A stretch of 64,000 bases of DNA from Crambe crambe (lineage: Eukaryota > Porifera > Demospongiae > Poecilosclerida > Crambeidae), in contig OZ004592.1 of NCBI GenBank assembly GCA_963924555.1, forward strand, positions 3,844,001 to 3,908,000, read 5' to 3'. Made by a program: the position numbers and the translations under genes. The notes beneath the pieces were generated by a model that did no database searches, was not told the origin of the DNA, and saw only the letters and a program-made list of their open reading frames with translations. Below, piece after piece: positions 21,201 through 33,595 of this stretch. The stretch's first letter is position 1, and each line of letters starts with the position of its first letter.

Positions 21201-24200
21201 AAGGGTCGGGCTCGCGAGACTAGTCCATTCCAATGTGTCACATATTACACTCTCAATTCTAAGCCAAAAAACAAATGTCCTGGTTGATCCCAAATTACAT
21301 CAGAGAGTTGGTAGTGGTAATAAATAATTCAATGTGACATATGGAAGACAATGTTCAATGATGGAATGGGGTGGTTATGAATCAATAATTTTGGTAAGGG
21401 GTCATCACTCACATAAAATGGTGTCTACTCGCAACAGTGTGTAATCCAACCTCTTGATTGCTTGATGGCAAAGAATTGTTGATTTCCGCTCTGGTAAGAC
21501 CAAAGTAAATGTAGCCATATATATGATGTGGAGAAGCAGTTAATGTTGTACTTGGTATGTAATTAACATTACATATGATCTCGTACATATGACTGGTCTG
21601 CTGTAACAGTTGAACCTCTCTTAATTGTTGGGCTTGTTGAGGTCAAGGTCTCAATAATGATGATCTAGCTATTAAAACTCTCTCTCCCCTGTTCGTAGTT
21701 TGATAGTTAACTAGTGGAGGAGTCACTTTTCCCAAGTAAGTATTCGGAGTTTTCCTGATACCGAAATTATATGTAGCTTGTAAGAAAGTCTCAGCCTTGG
21801 AGGTGTTGTATTTTATAAACTCAAGTGCTGTGAATATATTGACCTCTGACCCTATATCTTCCATTATGGACTAAGCTGACCCCATATACCAGGTTGGTCT
21901 ATTAATTAATTAGAGTCATTTCCAAATCAGAAAGGCCAATCAAAATCATGCAGAGTGATTAAGATTATCCTCTGTTAAGCATAGAGTACCACTGAGCAAT
22001 TATTCTATTGTATAGCTATTGGACAAATTAGAAATCCAAAGCTTGACATTGAGTTTAACCAAATTGACACCAATAGGATTTTTGCCTCGGCACCAAAGTG
22101 CCATGGTACTGTGCTGGAAGCGACTATGATCGGCGATGGTGGTACGTTTCACGCGCACGTGCAATGATGCACGATGATGCGTATTGAGCACGTGCATTAA
22201 TTTAGCTCTGCACTTAGTAGCTAGCTAGACATACAGTACTAAGGACAAACAGACAGGCTCAGGCTCGCAGTCAACTTAGTGCTGATGCTTCTTGGCCGTC
22301 TTTTACCAACAAATCAAGCCCATTATCACATGCAGAGAACTGACTAAAAGACAGCAGTGAACAAAAACAACAGAGATTGCAGTGTACACGAACTAGTGAT
22401 CGTTTGAAGTGTCAAAGAGAGAGCCATGGTGAAGGAGAATCTCAGAACTAAGACTTTGAGGCTTCCAAACAATGAGAGAATCCGGTACACATACTTCAAT
22501 CAAGCTATGCTTGAGAATAACCATTAAACAGCAGTTCCAAATCGTTGAACAGCAAAAATACTAGCTGTGTAAATACTAATCTTACTACAATATAAGTCAT
22601 GTTGCTCAGTGTGCACTCTCCACAGAAAAAAAGCTATTTTGGCAACATTTTGTAGAAACATTTGACCCCACAAACCCTGCACTTTTCATATGCCCATGCA
22701 GCAAGTGTTCAGCAATTCCAAACATAATCATCCTTGTAGGACTCTGGCTTCAAGCCGGTGATCCTTCAGTGTATCTTTATCGTCTCTTATATACCACTGT
22801 CACGTCATATTCACTGTAAAGCATTTAAAATAAATAAACATAGAAAAGTTAAAGGTTGCACTTAAGTGCCGAGGCATTCCTCTTGTTTATTCAATGTTGT
22901 TATTGTTCATGTTCTCTCTTACAGACCCCTCCCTCAACCTCACTAATCTCACTAAGCTGTTGGAGGATGTGAAGGATTGGAATTATGTGGGTGCTATTCT
23001 TGACATCCCTGACTCAGTGCGTGATATTATCCAGGAACAGCACTCCAGTGTGTCCCAACGTAAGGAAGCTTACTGGGAATGGTACCTGAACAACCACCCA
23101 TCCCCATCATGGCGCTACATAGCATATATTCTATATGACCTTGAGGAGCATGAAGTGCTGGAAGTGTTGAAGAGTCAGTACCTCAAAGGTGGGTTGCATA
23201 TTGTAAGTGGTATGACATGATCAGTGGTACTATAAGTGTATATACTATAGAGCCATGCATGTGATTAACCTCAGTGCATGTGCAAGTGTGTATCTGTGTA
23301 TCTGTGACATCCACCACACTGCCAGTAGTGATTAGAGCGCTTCAATTTCAGCCTTAACGATGTCCAGACGATACTCTCCAGTGTTTAAAATGAGCTGATT
23401 TCGGAAAAGGCTTTATTCCGGCAAGAAGGGCAGCTCCTTACTATATGTAATATCTTATCTAACTCTAACACACCTGCACGAGAATGATGCTATACTGAAG
23501 GTAAGTGCATTACATCACCGAGAGCATTATAGCATCATTTGAGTGCACCATGCATTAAAACACATGGAGCTAGATCAGAGTGATCTAAGCAATTTAGTGC
23601 TGATCACATGACTTGGATCTAATCAGATTCCAGTTGGAACATTCTTATGACTCACCATAATCTTTCTTTTATCGTATCTAGCAAGTTCTGAACTTCTGAC
23701 ACATGTTTGGTTTTTAAAGAATGCATGCAATTATCGATGAAGTTTAAAAAATAAATTAGGCAAATTCCTGAGGTTTTCCTTCTTGAAACCCAATGTAACT
23801 AGTGAAATGCTAAAGTATATAAAAGAAGATATTTAGCTCCTCACTCAGGCCAGACCAATTTGAATGTATCTTCCAGAAAGTGACCTTGGTGGCAGGAATG
23901 AATTTATAAGAACCACAAATAATTGTTATACATAAAGTGACTCATGGAAGGAACAATTTTTAGTTCCAATGAATAATTATATTATACAGAGAAAGCATTG
24001 ATTTCCTGTGAAGAAAAAATAAAATACTAGTCCAGAGTTTTTCAAATATGACTGACGGCTCATAATGTGGTCCATCTGTGCGGCACAGGAAACATATTGG
24101 TCTTACCAAGGTTTCATTTAGAAATTTGTCTGGGGGGGGGGGGGGCAGATACAAGTATATGGAAGGGGGAAAAATTATGAGGCCATGTAGGGTAAACACG

Positions 24201-27200
24201 TAGGGTGAACAAGCATCAAAATTATGCTGCCTTCAATAATAATCCCTACATCACTCCCTAAACTAAGCAGAACACTTTTACACTGGATTTTGGATTTTTT
24301 CTTGGGTGGGGTCCCCCCTTCCTAATCCACAGGGAGGGCTAGAGTACAAGAAGGAAATGTACATACAGCCTGATACAGGTAGGTAATTACTCTTAGTTGA
24401 CACAGTAGGTGTTGCAGAAATTCCCTTCTGCCTCATGGCTCATCCATGCAGAACAGGTTGTGTATGAAAGCTCAGTACATGATTATTATCTGTTGTAAAT
24501 TTTCAAGGGGGGAGGGAAAAAAATTACCACTTCATCTTCCACTAGTGTTTGACCACCACAATGGAAAGTTTGCTGTACGAGTACTGTAATACTGAGGTTC
24601 AACAGGATCTTGGCAAGTAAGAGAACGAGCTATAATGGTGGAGTGATTGGTGGAAATAATATACTTCCACTTCCTCAAGATCACACAGCATATTTTTCTC
24701 TTTTGGTTTAAGCTTCAGAGTACACACACCTATATGAACAAGAAAATTATATGGAAAGTACAAAGACATGGTTTGAAACGTTCTACTGTAGTATTTCTGC
24801 TACTAGTCAACTATAAACTCAAATAGAGTGAAAACTTTTATCCAACTATGATTCAACAACTGACAGAAAAAAGATAACTTTGTGATTAAAAAACATTAAG
24901 TGCACATACAGGAAATACAATATACCACAAACAAGATAACATGACCACACAAATACAATTACATAAATCAATCAAGACCAGTTAACTATAGCTAATAACC
25001 TGCATAGTTGGAGCACTCAATGGTACCATATGATTCTGACATCCATCCATCACTTATTTCAACCTCAGCTTCACCAGATATCAATGCTCTTTCTAAAACA
25101 GATCCAAACATTTCAACTATTACAGTAGAGGGAAGCAAAAGTGTGTTACCCCTTCTTGCCTCAGCAACTATTAACCAAATTTCACACATGGACTCCTTTT
25201 GATTACATGACTAAACTGATGATGTCATTTTTAAATTTATAAATGAAATTAGCTATAATTATACCCAGTGGACTCATGAAGCAATATTTCAAGTTGGTCT
25301 GGCCTTACAGTAAGCTGAGGCTGGAAGGTCATGGTCCTAGTGGATCTTCCATTAGGCTCCTGCAGAATTGTTATATTAACTAGTTATGTGCTCGTAGCAC
25401 AGAAGGGCGAGCAAAGCAACACAGCTTGCTATTAAAACTTAAAATGTTGCATTATGATATTTTGGAGTTGCATGCATGCCCTCTTCTCGTAGAGTCTATA
25501 AGCCCTTGATTCTACTAACCTAGCTTCTCTTTGTTAAGCACACTCTGAATCTTTTTTGTCCAGCCTTATTTCCCTTCTCCTTCATTTCTTCTGTACTTGG
25601 CATCCTCAGACTCTGCTTGTCATTTTCTTCTCCTTTCTCAGAGCTTCTTCTGGCTCTATCTTTCGCATTCCTTCGGTCTAACCTTGCTCTTTTTTGCTGC
25701 TCATTTTTGCAGTGTTCATTCAACATGCATCGTTGGCTAAAAGTTTTGCAATCGTTTCTATAGCTATTTTGCGCATGTGCAGTATTTTACACTCACAAAT
25801 ATATATCGCCACTATTCACATTGCACACCATAGAAAGGGGCTCGCTTTGCTCACCATTGAAAAATTTTACGCACATGCGCATTGGAGATGAATTTTCCCC
25901 CACCCAGTTTCTGCAGAATTAGAAGCGATGGACTATTTAGAGAGAGAGAAACTTGTGTACGTGGCTATCACGAGTAGAGAGCTATTTGGGCTGCTGAGGA
26001 GCTGGAGTGTAGGTGAGAACCAACACTTTTGATTCATACACTGTCGCTGTTCTTATATGGTGGTTGGACGTCTACCACAAAAGGAATCACGAGCCTATTG
26101 ACTTTTATAAGGAGAGGAGGACAGATAAAGAGCCTTATAAATGGACTTGAGATCCCTTGCACTATAATATGCAGGGGAAACCCAAAGGAGTGCAGAAACT
26201 ACTAACACTTAAAAATTGAGGCAATCATAATCGTGAATCATGTTTAACTAGCTACAATTATTATGAGTGTCAATCAATTGCTGTTATGGAGCTTGAGGAA
26301 TGCCAGCCTTGATGGAACCATTTGTAATAAGTACGGGGGAAAACATTTCCATGAAATGAAGAAAATGTAGGGATGACCATTGCTTGAAAAAGTAAGGAAA
26401 CAAGGGTAGGGATGAAAGATGGAAATGGGATCAATCTTTGTTCTGTATATCAAGCCAACAATCCCTACATATGTACGTTGGGTAGCTTCAGATTATAGTG
26501 CGGTAATGTGTGGATTGTTGGCTGGATATAAAGAACAAAGATTGATCCCATTTCCATCCTTCATCCCTACCCTTGTTTCCTTACTTTTTCAAGCAATGGT
26601 CATCCCTACATTTTTTTTCATTTCACAGAAATGTTTTTCCATTACATGTTCCTGGTCTTTTTCTCTCTTTATGGTTTTATGTATGTACAGATGCAAGAGT
26701 TCATTTTCTATGTGTATGCAGGGACAGAAGTTTCTTGAGATGTATAGTTCTCTAATAGCATAGCAGCCTAATGATTATTTATCAGCGAGTTAAGACTTAA
26801 AGTGTTGAGCTATACTTGGAGGTCAAGGATGCAGATGAATCTGAAATAGAGTTTACTGGTAGATGGATCCCTGAGTTGTTTATGATCTAGCACGCACATA
26901 TCTACAGCTAGAGCTTAGCTAGTTGAGTAATATCAATAGTACTCTCTAAGTAGGGATGGCACGGATTGCCCCATTGGACTAATGCTTAGTATTTTCTTTC
27001 ATAACTCCAGGATACTTCCCTCCTACAGTCAGCAACTCCTAACTTCAAGATTTCAATGTGCTAGGACTGAAGTATATACCAGTAGCAATTAGAGTGCTTC
27101 AATTTCTGCCTTAGCACAAATTGTAGTGATATTGCCCATCTCTACTCAGCACGTATTAGCTAACTACAGCAGAACTCAAGGTTTACATGCTGATCCAACA

Positions 27201-30200
27201 TCTTCAACTCCTTGAAGCTTCTTATCACTTTCCATTCTGCTTCAAAATTCCTTGGCTGGTTTATTGACAGCAATGTCCATTGGTTGAACTGTTGGTTGGA
27301 AGTAGATGTAGTTGTTGTTGAGTGGTCATCACTTGGACTAGTGCAGCCTTGTTTGTAGGTTTGTATCACCTTCATACTCTCTCTGCACTTCCACATATGG
27401 AATGATGACATTGTCGATGTACTGGATCATCATTTCTTCTGTTGACGAATGTTTGGATGAGTGTGTCACAATACAGTCAGGTGGGAAATTAAAATTAGAT
27501 TGTCTTGCCTTATAAATAGGCAAGAAATCACCAGTAAGTGAACCACAGATGTTTGTCATTCATGCCAGTGATTTCCACTTTCTTAGAACCTTCATGGTCC
27601 ATGGGCCAAGGTACCAGTTTGGTAACTATGAGCTCCAGAGAAATCTCTTCCATTAAGAAAATTCTCCTTCAAACTTCTGCTAGTTGTGCTTGCCCTTTGA
27701 TATAGTTGATTTTATGATAAGCTCAAGCTACACTAATGTGACCCCCAAATTCAAATGATTCTTGCGACATCAGGATCCCATGGGAAGAAACAGATGCTGT
27801 GATTACACCTTAAATAAAATGGTCTATATATCCTCAAAAAAGACAATGTCCACATTTCTTTGGTTGTATGGCAGTCACTTCGACATCTGAATCAACCTTT
27901 CTCTTCATGTAACTCTTTACCAAGCTTGTGTGAAAAAATAGATCTATAGCTGCTGAGATGCCATGCTGACTAGCATATTTGCTAATAGCTACTAGTAATT
28001 TAGTCTGTTGGAAATACCTAGAAATAATAATATACAATGTGTATAGCTATGGACCACGCTTCTTTAAAACTGTCAGAGGCATCTATTGCTTTCACTTCAT
28101 GCTGCCAGAAAATGATCTGGGAGTCCATCTCTTGGTTTAAAATATCCACAAAGTGAAAAAATACATAAGGGGGGATACCATATTTTCATTTTTTAAAATT
28201 TCCGTTCATGTTACCCCCCATCAACTTGATTTTGGTCTGAAAAGAATAAGAAAGCTGTACCTGAGATCTTTGTAATGGTGAATTTTTTACCTACTCTACA
28301 ATCCCCCCCCCCCCCCCCCCCCCCCAAATATTTGTATGATACAAGACCTCACTGGTTAAAAGTATTTATAACTGACAACAGACATGTAGTAGACCTTTAA
28401 TATTGCTATCACTGCTTCTATGGCCGCGATTGTTTCATTTGAGTGATGGATTTTCACTAGGGGGTATGGTTTCAAAATTATTAGTCAAAGTACCAAAATG
28501 ATCTGCGAGTCCATCTCTTGTTTTAAAATATCCACAAAGTGAGAAAAAAAATACTTAAAGCGAGTTACAAAGCCAAGTGCCCATTGCAATGCTAGGCATG
28601 TGTTTGATATTCTCTGAATATTTCAGTGTGAAATATTCCAGAAAAATAAAAACAAAAAAATTATAGTATATACACAAGAACTCCTAAGAATGTCAATGAG
28701 GAGAATTAATGCTCTAACAAACTGTAAAATTCTTCTCACTGAATGAATCTATATACTGGTATAATGTACACTATCTAGCTAGCTCTTTCAAGTCGAATGA
28801 GCTATTTTTAGCACTGATAGTAATTAATCAATATACATTGTATTTTGACCTGTAGGTTCCTCTGAGTCACGTCGACTGTATAATGAGGCCATGAAGCAGG
28901 GACATGTCAAGTCACAAATTAATAAACTCCTTCTCTATGGGGCTCCAGGAACTGGTAAATCCAGCTCCATGGACCTCTTCGTTGGTAACCCTCCACGCCA
29001 AATCAGGGTAAGCACCCCTGTAGCCACTCGTCCCATCACGATGTTTCACATGGGAGTTAGCGGTGAGGAGTGGAGAAGGCTTCCTCCGAAAGAACGGAAA
29101 AAAATATTAGCTAGGGCCATTTATGCTCAGCTTCATGCCAACGACTCAGACTCAGGAGGGGATTCTGTCTCTGGTGAGGGACCAGGGGATGATTCTGATT
29201 CTGGTGAACTGTTAATTGAAAAAGAAACCGATACGACTCCTCAGCACGCTAATTCATCGACACGTGGCGAAAATCCACAAGTATCTCCTTCCAGTTCAAA
29301 ACCTACTAGAAAAGCGAAAAAAGGTTCTGTACCAGAGGAAAAGTTCTCACTGCCATCCATTAGCACACATGAGGAACTAATGGAACTATTGGACGAGATC
29401 TCTGATTTAGATGAACCTTCACCTGTCTTCCGTAAAGTCAATTTGATTGACTCTGGGGGACAACCGCAATTTCATGAGGTGCTACCTGTATTTCTTCGTC
29501 GCATGTCCCTCTACATATTCGTCTTCAAGCTGTCAGAAGAGCTCGCCACCAAGTCCATGGTGGAGTATTTCGGTGAGGATGGGGAACGAGTGGGAACCCC
29601 TTACCAATCAGCTCAGTCCAATGAGCAGTTGTTGAAGCACTGTCTTCGCACTTTGCACACCCACAGATCATCTCCCGATACTAAAGGTGAGTGCTCCAAA
29701 ATCATGATTGTGGGGACCCACAGGGACGAAGAACACCTGTGCACCACCGAAACACGAGAGGAGAAGAACAAGAAGTTAGCAGAGCTGTTGCTTCCGATGT
29801 TCCAAGAGGAAGTCATCTACTACAACCTGTCAGAAAATGAGCTGATCTTTCCAGTCAATGCCAAAAATCCTAATGAGTTCGATAAGGGTACAGCTAGAGA
29901 TATCCAAAGTGTAGTCCTAACACAGTGTATGCCTGATCCCATTGATGTGCCTCTTCAGTACTTCTCTTTGGAAATTGTCCTTGAAGAAGTGAGCCTTTCT
30001 CTTGGTAGAGGTATACTGAGCGAAGAAGAATGCCTTAGAGCAGCAGATAAGCTTTACTTTGATGAGCATACACTTGGTGCAGCTCTCCAGTTTCTTGACG
30101 AAATTTCAGCAGTCTTCTATTTCCCTGAAGTCCTGGAAGGTGTTGTATTCACTAACCCTCAAGTCCTCTTGGACAAGGTAACTGAGTTAGTAGAGAAGAT

Positions 30201-31451
30201 CTACCGCTTGAGACAGAAGATTGGTGGTAAAAAACTTCATGCACTTTCTGGAAAATGGCAGAAGTTTAAAGACCACGGCATCGTCAGTTTAGAGCTTCTG
30301 CAAGAGAAAGAGTTCGAAAAGCATTATGTGCCTGATATCTTTACTCCTGTAGATCTAGTCAAGCTCTTCAGAAAGTTGCTCATCATAGCTGACTTTAGTG
30401 CTTCTGAGTACATCATGCCTGCCCTCCTTCCTGTCCTCGAGGCTGAGAAAGTTCATGAGTATCGTGTGACCAGTAGTTCTCCTGTAGCTCCCCTTGCTCT
30501 GGCCTTCCCTCTTGGAGCTCCTCGTCTCGGTACTTACTGCAGTCTCACAAGCTTCCTAGTCTCTCCTGACAACCAGTTTCCTTGTCCTTGGAAGATAATG
30601 TTGCTTCCTCGTTCCAGTACTCCAACTTGTCTCAATCGAAACTGCGTCCTATTTTCGGTACCTGGCCACCCTGGGTCTGTTTCGCTGATTGACACGTTCA
30701 CTCACTTCGAAGTGCATGTGGACACAGCCCAGACCAGCTGTAGCAAGTTGTGTTCTTTAGTCTCCCAAGCCATATTGTCAGGTCTGAAGAAAGTGACTGT
30801 GGTCCTTGGCTACTACAACTCCATCCCGTCGAAAGCAGTGCTGTGTCCATGTGGGGGTGAAGATCCTCACACTGCCACCTTTGGAGATGGAGTCTGGATC
30901 TGCAGTCGGAATAGCAAGGTGTTTGGAGAGCTGACTCCTAAACACAGGCTTTGGTGTGATCAATTGGATCATTTTCCCACCAAAGGTCAGTTAATTGTTC
31001 ATTAAGCCAAAAAAAAATTTTTTTCCTTTATAAAATTCAGTAGTTACATCATCCCACTTTGTGGCTTTAGATCTCAATAATAATATATCCACTGGTTAGG
31101 GAGAAATTTATACTCTTCATTTTATTCGCAGGAACTTCCACCTCTTCAACTCCTACGATGATGGAAATCATTTGTTTCCCTCTAAAAGATTCCAAAGTTA
31201 ATTTGGCACGAGAAATTGGAATCAAGTATTTCGAATTTGGAACTTTCTTGCTTGAAGATACCACTGGTGCTCGAATGAGTTCCTTGGAAAAAGAATTGGG
31301 GAAAAACGCACAAGACATCAATCGCCAAGTATTCCGAGAATGGCTGAGCGGGGAAGGAAGAGAGCCTGTTTCATGGCAGACTCTAATGTCTGTACTTGAA
31401 GACATTGGATTGAGTGAACTAGCGAAGTCGATAGCACACATCAAGCGATAG
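15300..31451 (+). CDS. Death-domain/ROCO GTPase with four death domains
   Basis: Six exons are reconstructed: 15300-16080, 18320-18586, 20590-20892, 22925-23188, 28856-30985 and 31132-31451, giving 4065 nt or 1354 residues. Every junction is phase 1. Residues 1-260: start MGNKCNKEKR (possible Gly2 myristoylation and Cys5 palmitoylation, though position 6 is Asn), a Ser-rich stretch, eight 19-residue Pro-rich repeats and a basic end. Residues 261-349, 350-450 and 451-538: three death-type domains, each one exon, sharing W..VG..L and ASW or PSW cores. Residues 539-1248: Roc GTPase with P-loop GAPGTGKS (567-574), an acidic insert, DSGGQ (737-741), THRD (826-829) and NAK, then a COR-like region ending in a C.C...H...C module. 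Residues 1249-1354: classical death domain with PVSWQTL. DAPK1 is the known family with Roc-COR plus death domain; this protein has no kinase domain. It probably acts as a scaffold in apoptotic or immune signalling (inference). The join of exon 1 to the rest rests on phase and order only. Confidence 0.8.
15478..15933 (+). repeat. 57-bp coding minisatellite, 8 units
   Basis: Eight tandem 57-bp units encode SSEPPPPSAVASVPAPRTL and close variants. Central units are almost identical, while the first and last are diverged. Since 57 is a multiple of 3, all frames stay open, which produces long spurious open frames on both strands. Near-identity of the central units suggests recent expansion, so copy number is likely to vary between individuals. 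Confidence 0.95.
17286..17342. promoter_or_regulatory. 15-bp hairpin plus NRF-1-like palindrome
   Basis: A perfect inverted repeat with 15-bp arms (17286-17300 and 17305-17319, loop tgcg) is followed at 17331-17342 by TGCGCATGCGCG. About 90 bp downstream, the ATG at 17433 opens a 55-codon frame beginning MAARIVHV. This could be a second promoter inside intron 1 of the ROCO gene. I found no phase-1 donor that would join that frame to the next exon, so it stays a motif-level observation. Confidence 0.4.
17578..17740. mobile_element. Short inverted-repeat element (MITE-like)
   Basis: Arms of about 55 bp (17578-17633 and 17680-17740) are inverted copies sharing the core aagcttgttgggtttgaaacgt, with a 46-bp centre. 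There is no coding content. It lies in intron 1 of the ROCO gene. Confidence 0.75.
17953..18045 (-). repeat. Dispersed repeat, tagggatggcacgg family
   Basis: The reverse complement of this stretch (tactctctaagtagggatggcacgg, then ccattgga) matches 26938-27010 over about 70 bp. Related ends occur near 23325-23380 and 56790-56860. It is a multicopy non-coding repeat in intron 1 of the ROCO gene. Confidence 0.65.
25917..26012 (+). other. Candidate extra exon of the ROCO gene
   Basis: A 96-nt open segment, flanked by ttctgcag and gtgtag|gtgaga, is symmetric phase 1-1 like all known internal exons of this gene. It would add 32 residues (core MDYLEREKLVYVAITSREL) between the third death domain and the GTPase. 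It also contains an ATG and follows an NRF-1-like word (gcacatgcgcattgg, 25871-25885), so it could instead be an unrelated first exon or chance. Nothing in the sequence is recognised. Confidence 0.25.
26322..26648. mobile_element. Long-armed inverted-repeat element (MITE)
   Basis: Two arms of about 140 bp (26322-26466 and 26512-26648) are near-perfect inverted copies separated by about 45 bp. They include gatgaaagatggaaatggga and its complement. A further arm-like fragment lies at 47663-47800. There is no coding content; the open frames across it are palindrome artefacts. Transcribed, it would form a long hairpin. Confidence 0.85.
26938..27145 (+). repeat. Dispersed repeat, tagggatggcacgg family
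   Basis: It begins actctctaagtagggatggcacgg and ends near attagagtgcttcaatttctgcctta, a word also found at about 23333-23355. Its start matches the inverted copy at 17953-18045. This is the fullest copy in the window and is non-coding. Confidence 0.6.
27160..28037 (-). pseudogene. Broken pogo/Tigger-family DDE transposase
   Basis: Read on the minus strand, an N-terminal helix-turn-helix-like part (YASQHGISAAID, 28037-27834) is followed by EGSKKVEITGMNDKH in one frame, then TNICGSLTGDFLPI and YIDNVIIPYVE (27559-27338) in another. These are family hallmarks of pogo/Tigger/Jerky DDE_1 transposases. The NWDQT segment with the first catalytic Asp is lost (reads IVTKLV), and frameshifts split the rest. 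It sits antisense in the large intron of the ROCO gene. It is certainly inactive. Confidence 0.75.
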
Positions 31452-33595
31452 GCAACTGTAAAATAATATCTTGACTCGTATTATATTCTTAAATGTGATT
31501 TCCTGAACACGCTTTTGGAGTGCAACATATCCACTGGGTAGCCTTGCTGAATAAAACTATGTGTGTATATCATAATGCAATCTGCATAGTATGTAATGGA
31601 CACAAATTGAAGGTGACAGTAAGTTTTAGATCTCTATTTGTTCATAGTTTCTGCTCACAAAATTATTTGTGATGACTGCTGCTTTGACTTCTTCTTCCTA
31701 TAATAATATTTTATGTTGTGACGTAATGACAGGCAAACTTAAGTGTTGTGTTCCATGACATTGTAATAGCTGCACCAATCTCCCTTATTATCTGTCAGAA
31801 ACTTCTTCTTTCAGATATGGATTGGGGGATAAGGAGCAAAACTCTATGGGCTGTGAGTAGCTTTGCTATCCTTTGTTCCTAGAAGTGAAAGCTACTATTG
31901 CTTATGATTATGACCTTGCTGAACCTGCTATTATATCCTTTCCAGATCAGAAATAATTATGATCATTGAATGAATTTTCCTGACTGTGATTGCCTGGCTA
32001 AAACATAAATATTGAAATATCTCATGCTTTCATTGATATATCCCATTTAAAGTGAGACTTGGCACTCTTTCTGGGCAGTCATCCTGTGAAGAATTATCTA
32101 GCTAGTTATTGTATCGAAGCACCCAAAAATAACATTTGGATGAACAGATAAAACTTTGATTGTGATTTCAACTCCATTTCAATTTCAGCAATGTTGAATA
32201 TGTGTATATGCTATTAGCTTTTGCTAAAACAAGTAACTATGCCAGTTAGCTTATAGCAGACTCTAATCGTCTCATTCATTTCAGTATTATAAACTGGGAA
32301 ACTTTCACAACAAAAATTAATCTCATGGAAATTAATTACCTTGTATAAAATAATTGAAAGCTAAATCATTATAAGTAAACTGAACAGCGAAAATGTGAGC
32401 ATGAATTATTATCTAATGAGAATTTTCCAATTGACTGTGGTTTCATAGTGAATCGCTAACTTAGTTCTAAGAATATAACATGAGTTGTTAGGAATTGCAA
32501 ATATTATATAAGCATCTTATTGTGGCTTCAAAAGTGAATTGTAACTCGGGCATCACTTGAAGGGTCCCAAATTCAAGGCTTATCATCATCACAAAAGGAA
32601 GCATTTGTATGAGTGCAATTTTATGTTGCATTCGCACATTAATTCATTCATGCATGAATTAGTAAGCATCCTTGTATTTTGTAAGCATCCTTGTTACAGA
32701 CTATTATCCTCAACTGTCACACTAAGTCATCTAACTCACATCAATGCAATTTCATCATGCCCTATGACGCATGCCTGGAGTCTCCAACAATAATTATTAA
32801 TTTTTAGAAAATACTGACAACAATAATAACAAAAAACAACTTATTATACACATTTTATATTAGAATGGCTGGTAAACATTTGATGCACTTTCACAGGCTG
32901 GAGGCACTGCATGCCCTCAATAGATTCATGTAATACATGATACACAAGAAAAAGTTAACTACTAATTGTACACTCCAGATCATGTGATTGGTGTACATAT
33001 ACATTCATATATGTAGCGGACTTAACATTGTACAGTAATATCATAGATACATAATAGCTTTACGTAAGGCTATGCTAATACAGCTTGCTATTATTCACTA
33101 ATTTCTTTTGTTCCACCTCTTCAGTCTATTCTTCCAAACTGTCTCACTAAGTTACCATCTATTTCAATTTTCATACCACCCTATGACTACCCATACCATC
33201 AGGACTGATGCAAGATATTCATGCATGCATGATACAAGCAATAGCTATTACAGTCATGTAAATGTAACAGACTGAATAATGACCATTAGTGTACTGTAAT
33301 GCTATCATGCAGGCTGCCTATGGCTTGTTACATTCATCAACATCTCCTGTTTGGTGAAACCGGCATGGATCCAATCACCCTTGAGGCTTCCACAAATCAA
33401 GGATGGTAGACCATGCCTAGCAATTAATGAAGACAGGCAGGGAATGTTCCAGATGATAGATCAGAGGCCTTGATGAACAGTGCCCATATCCTAAAACATA
33501 TACTTACGCCACTGCATAAGCAATGTAACCAAAATCATGATTCATTATAATAAGGGAATAAATACAGCTACTCATTGACAAGAAGATCACACTCT
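31452..33595. other. Gene-free intergenic stretch
   Basis: Between the ROCO stop and the first minus-strand membrane relic I see only AT-rich sequence with short frames and no splice-supported exon, RNA gene or clear repeat. The 3' ends of the ROCO gene and the minus-strand family converge here. Confidence 0.6.

Noticed and set aside
25520-25726. 68-codon minus-strand frame rich in Arg/Lys/Glu (RARLDRRNAKDRARRSSEK)
   Set aside because: It resembles low-complexity basic regions common in transposon proteins, but it is too short and isolated to call.
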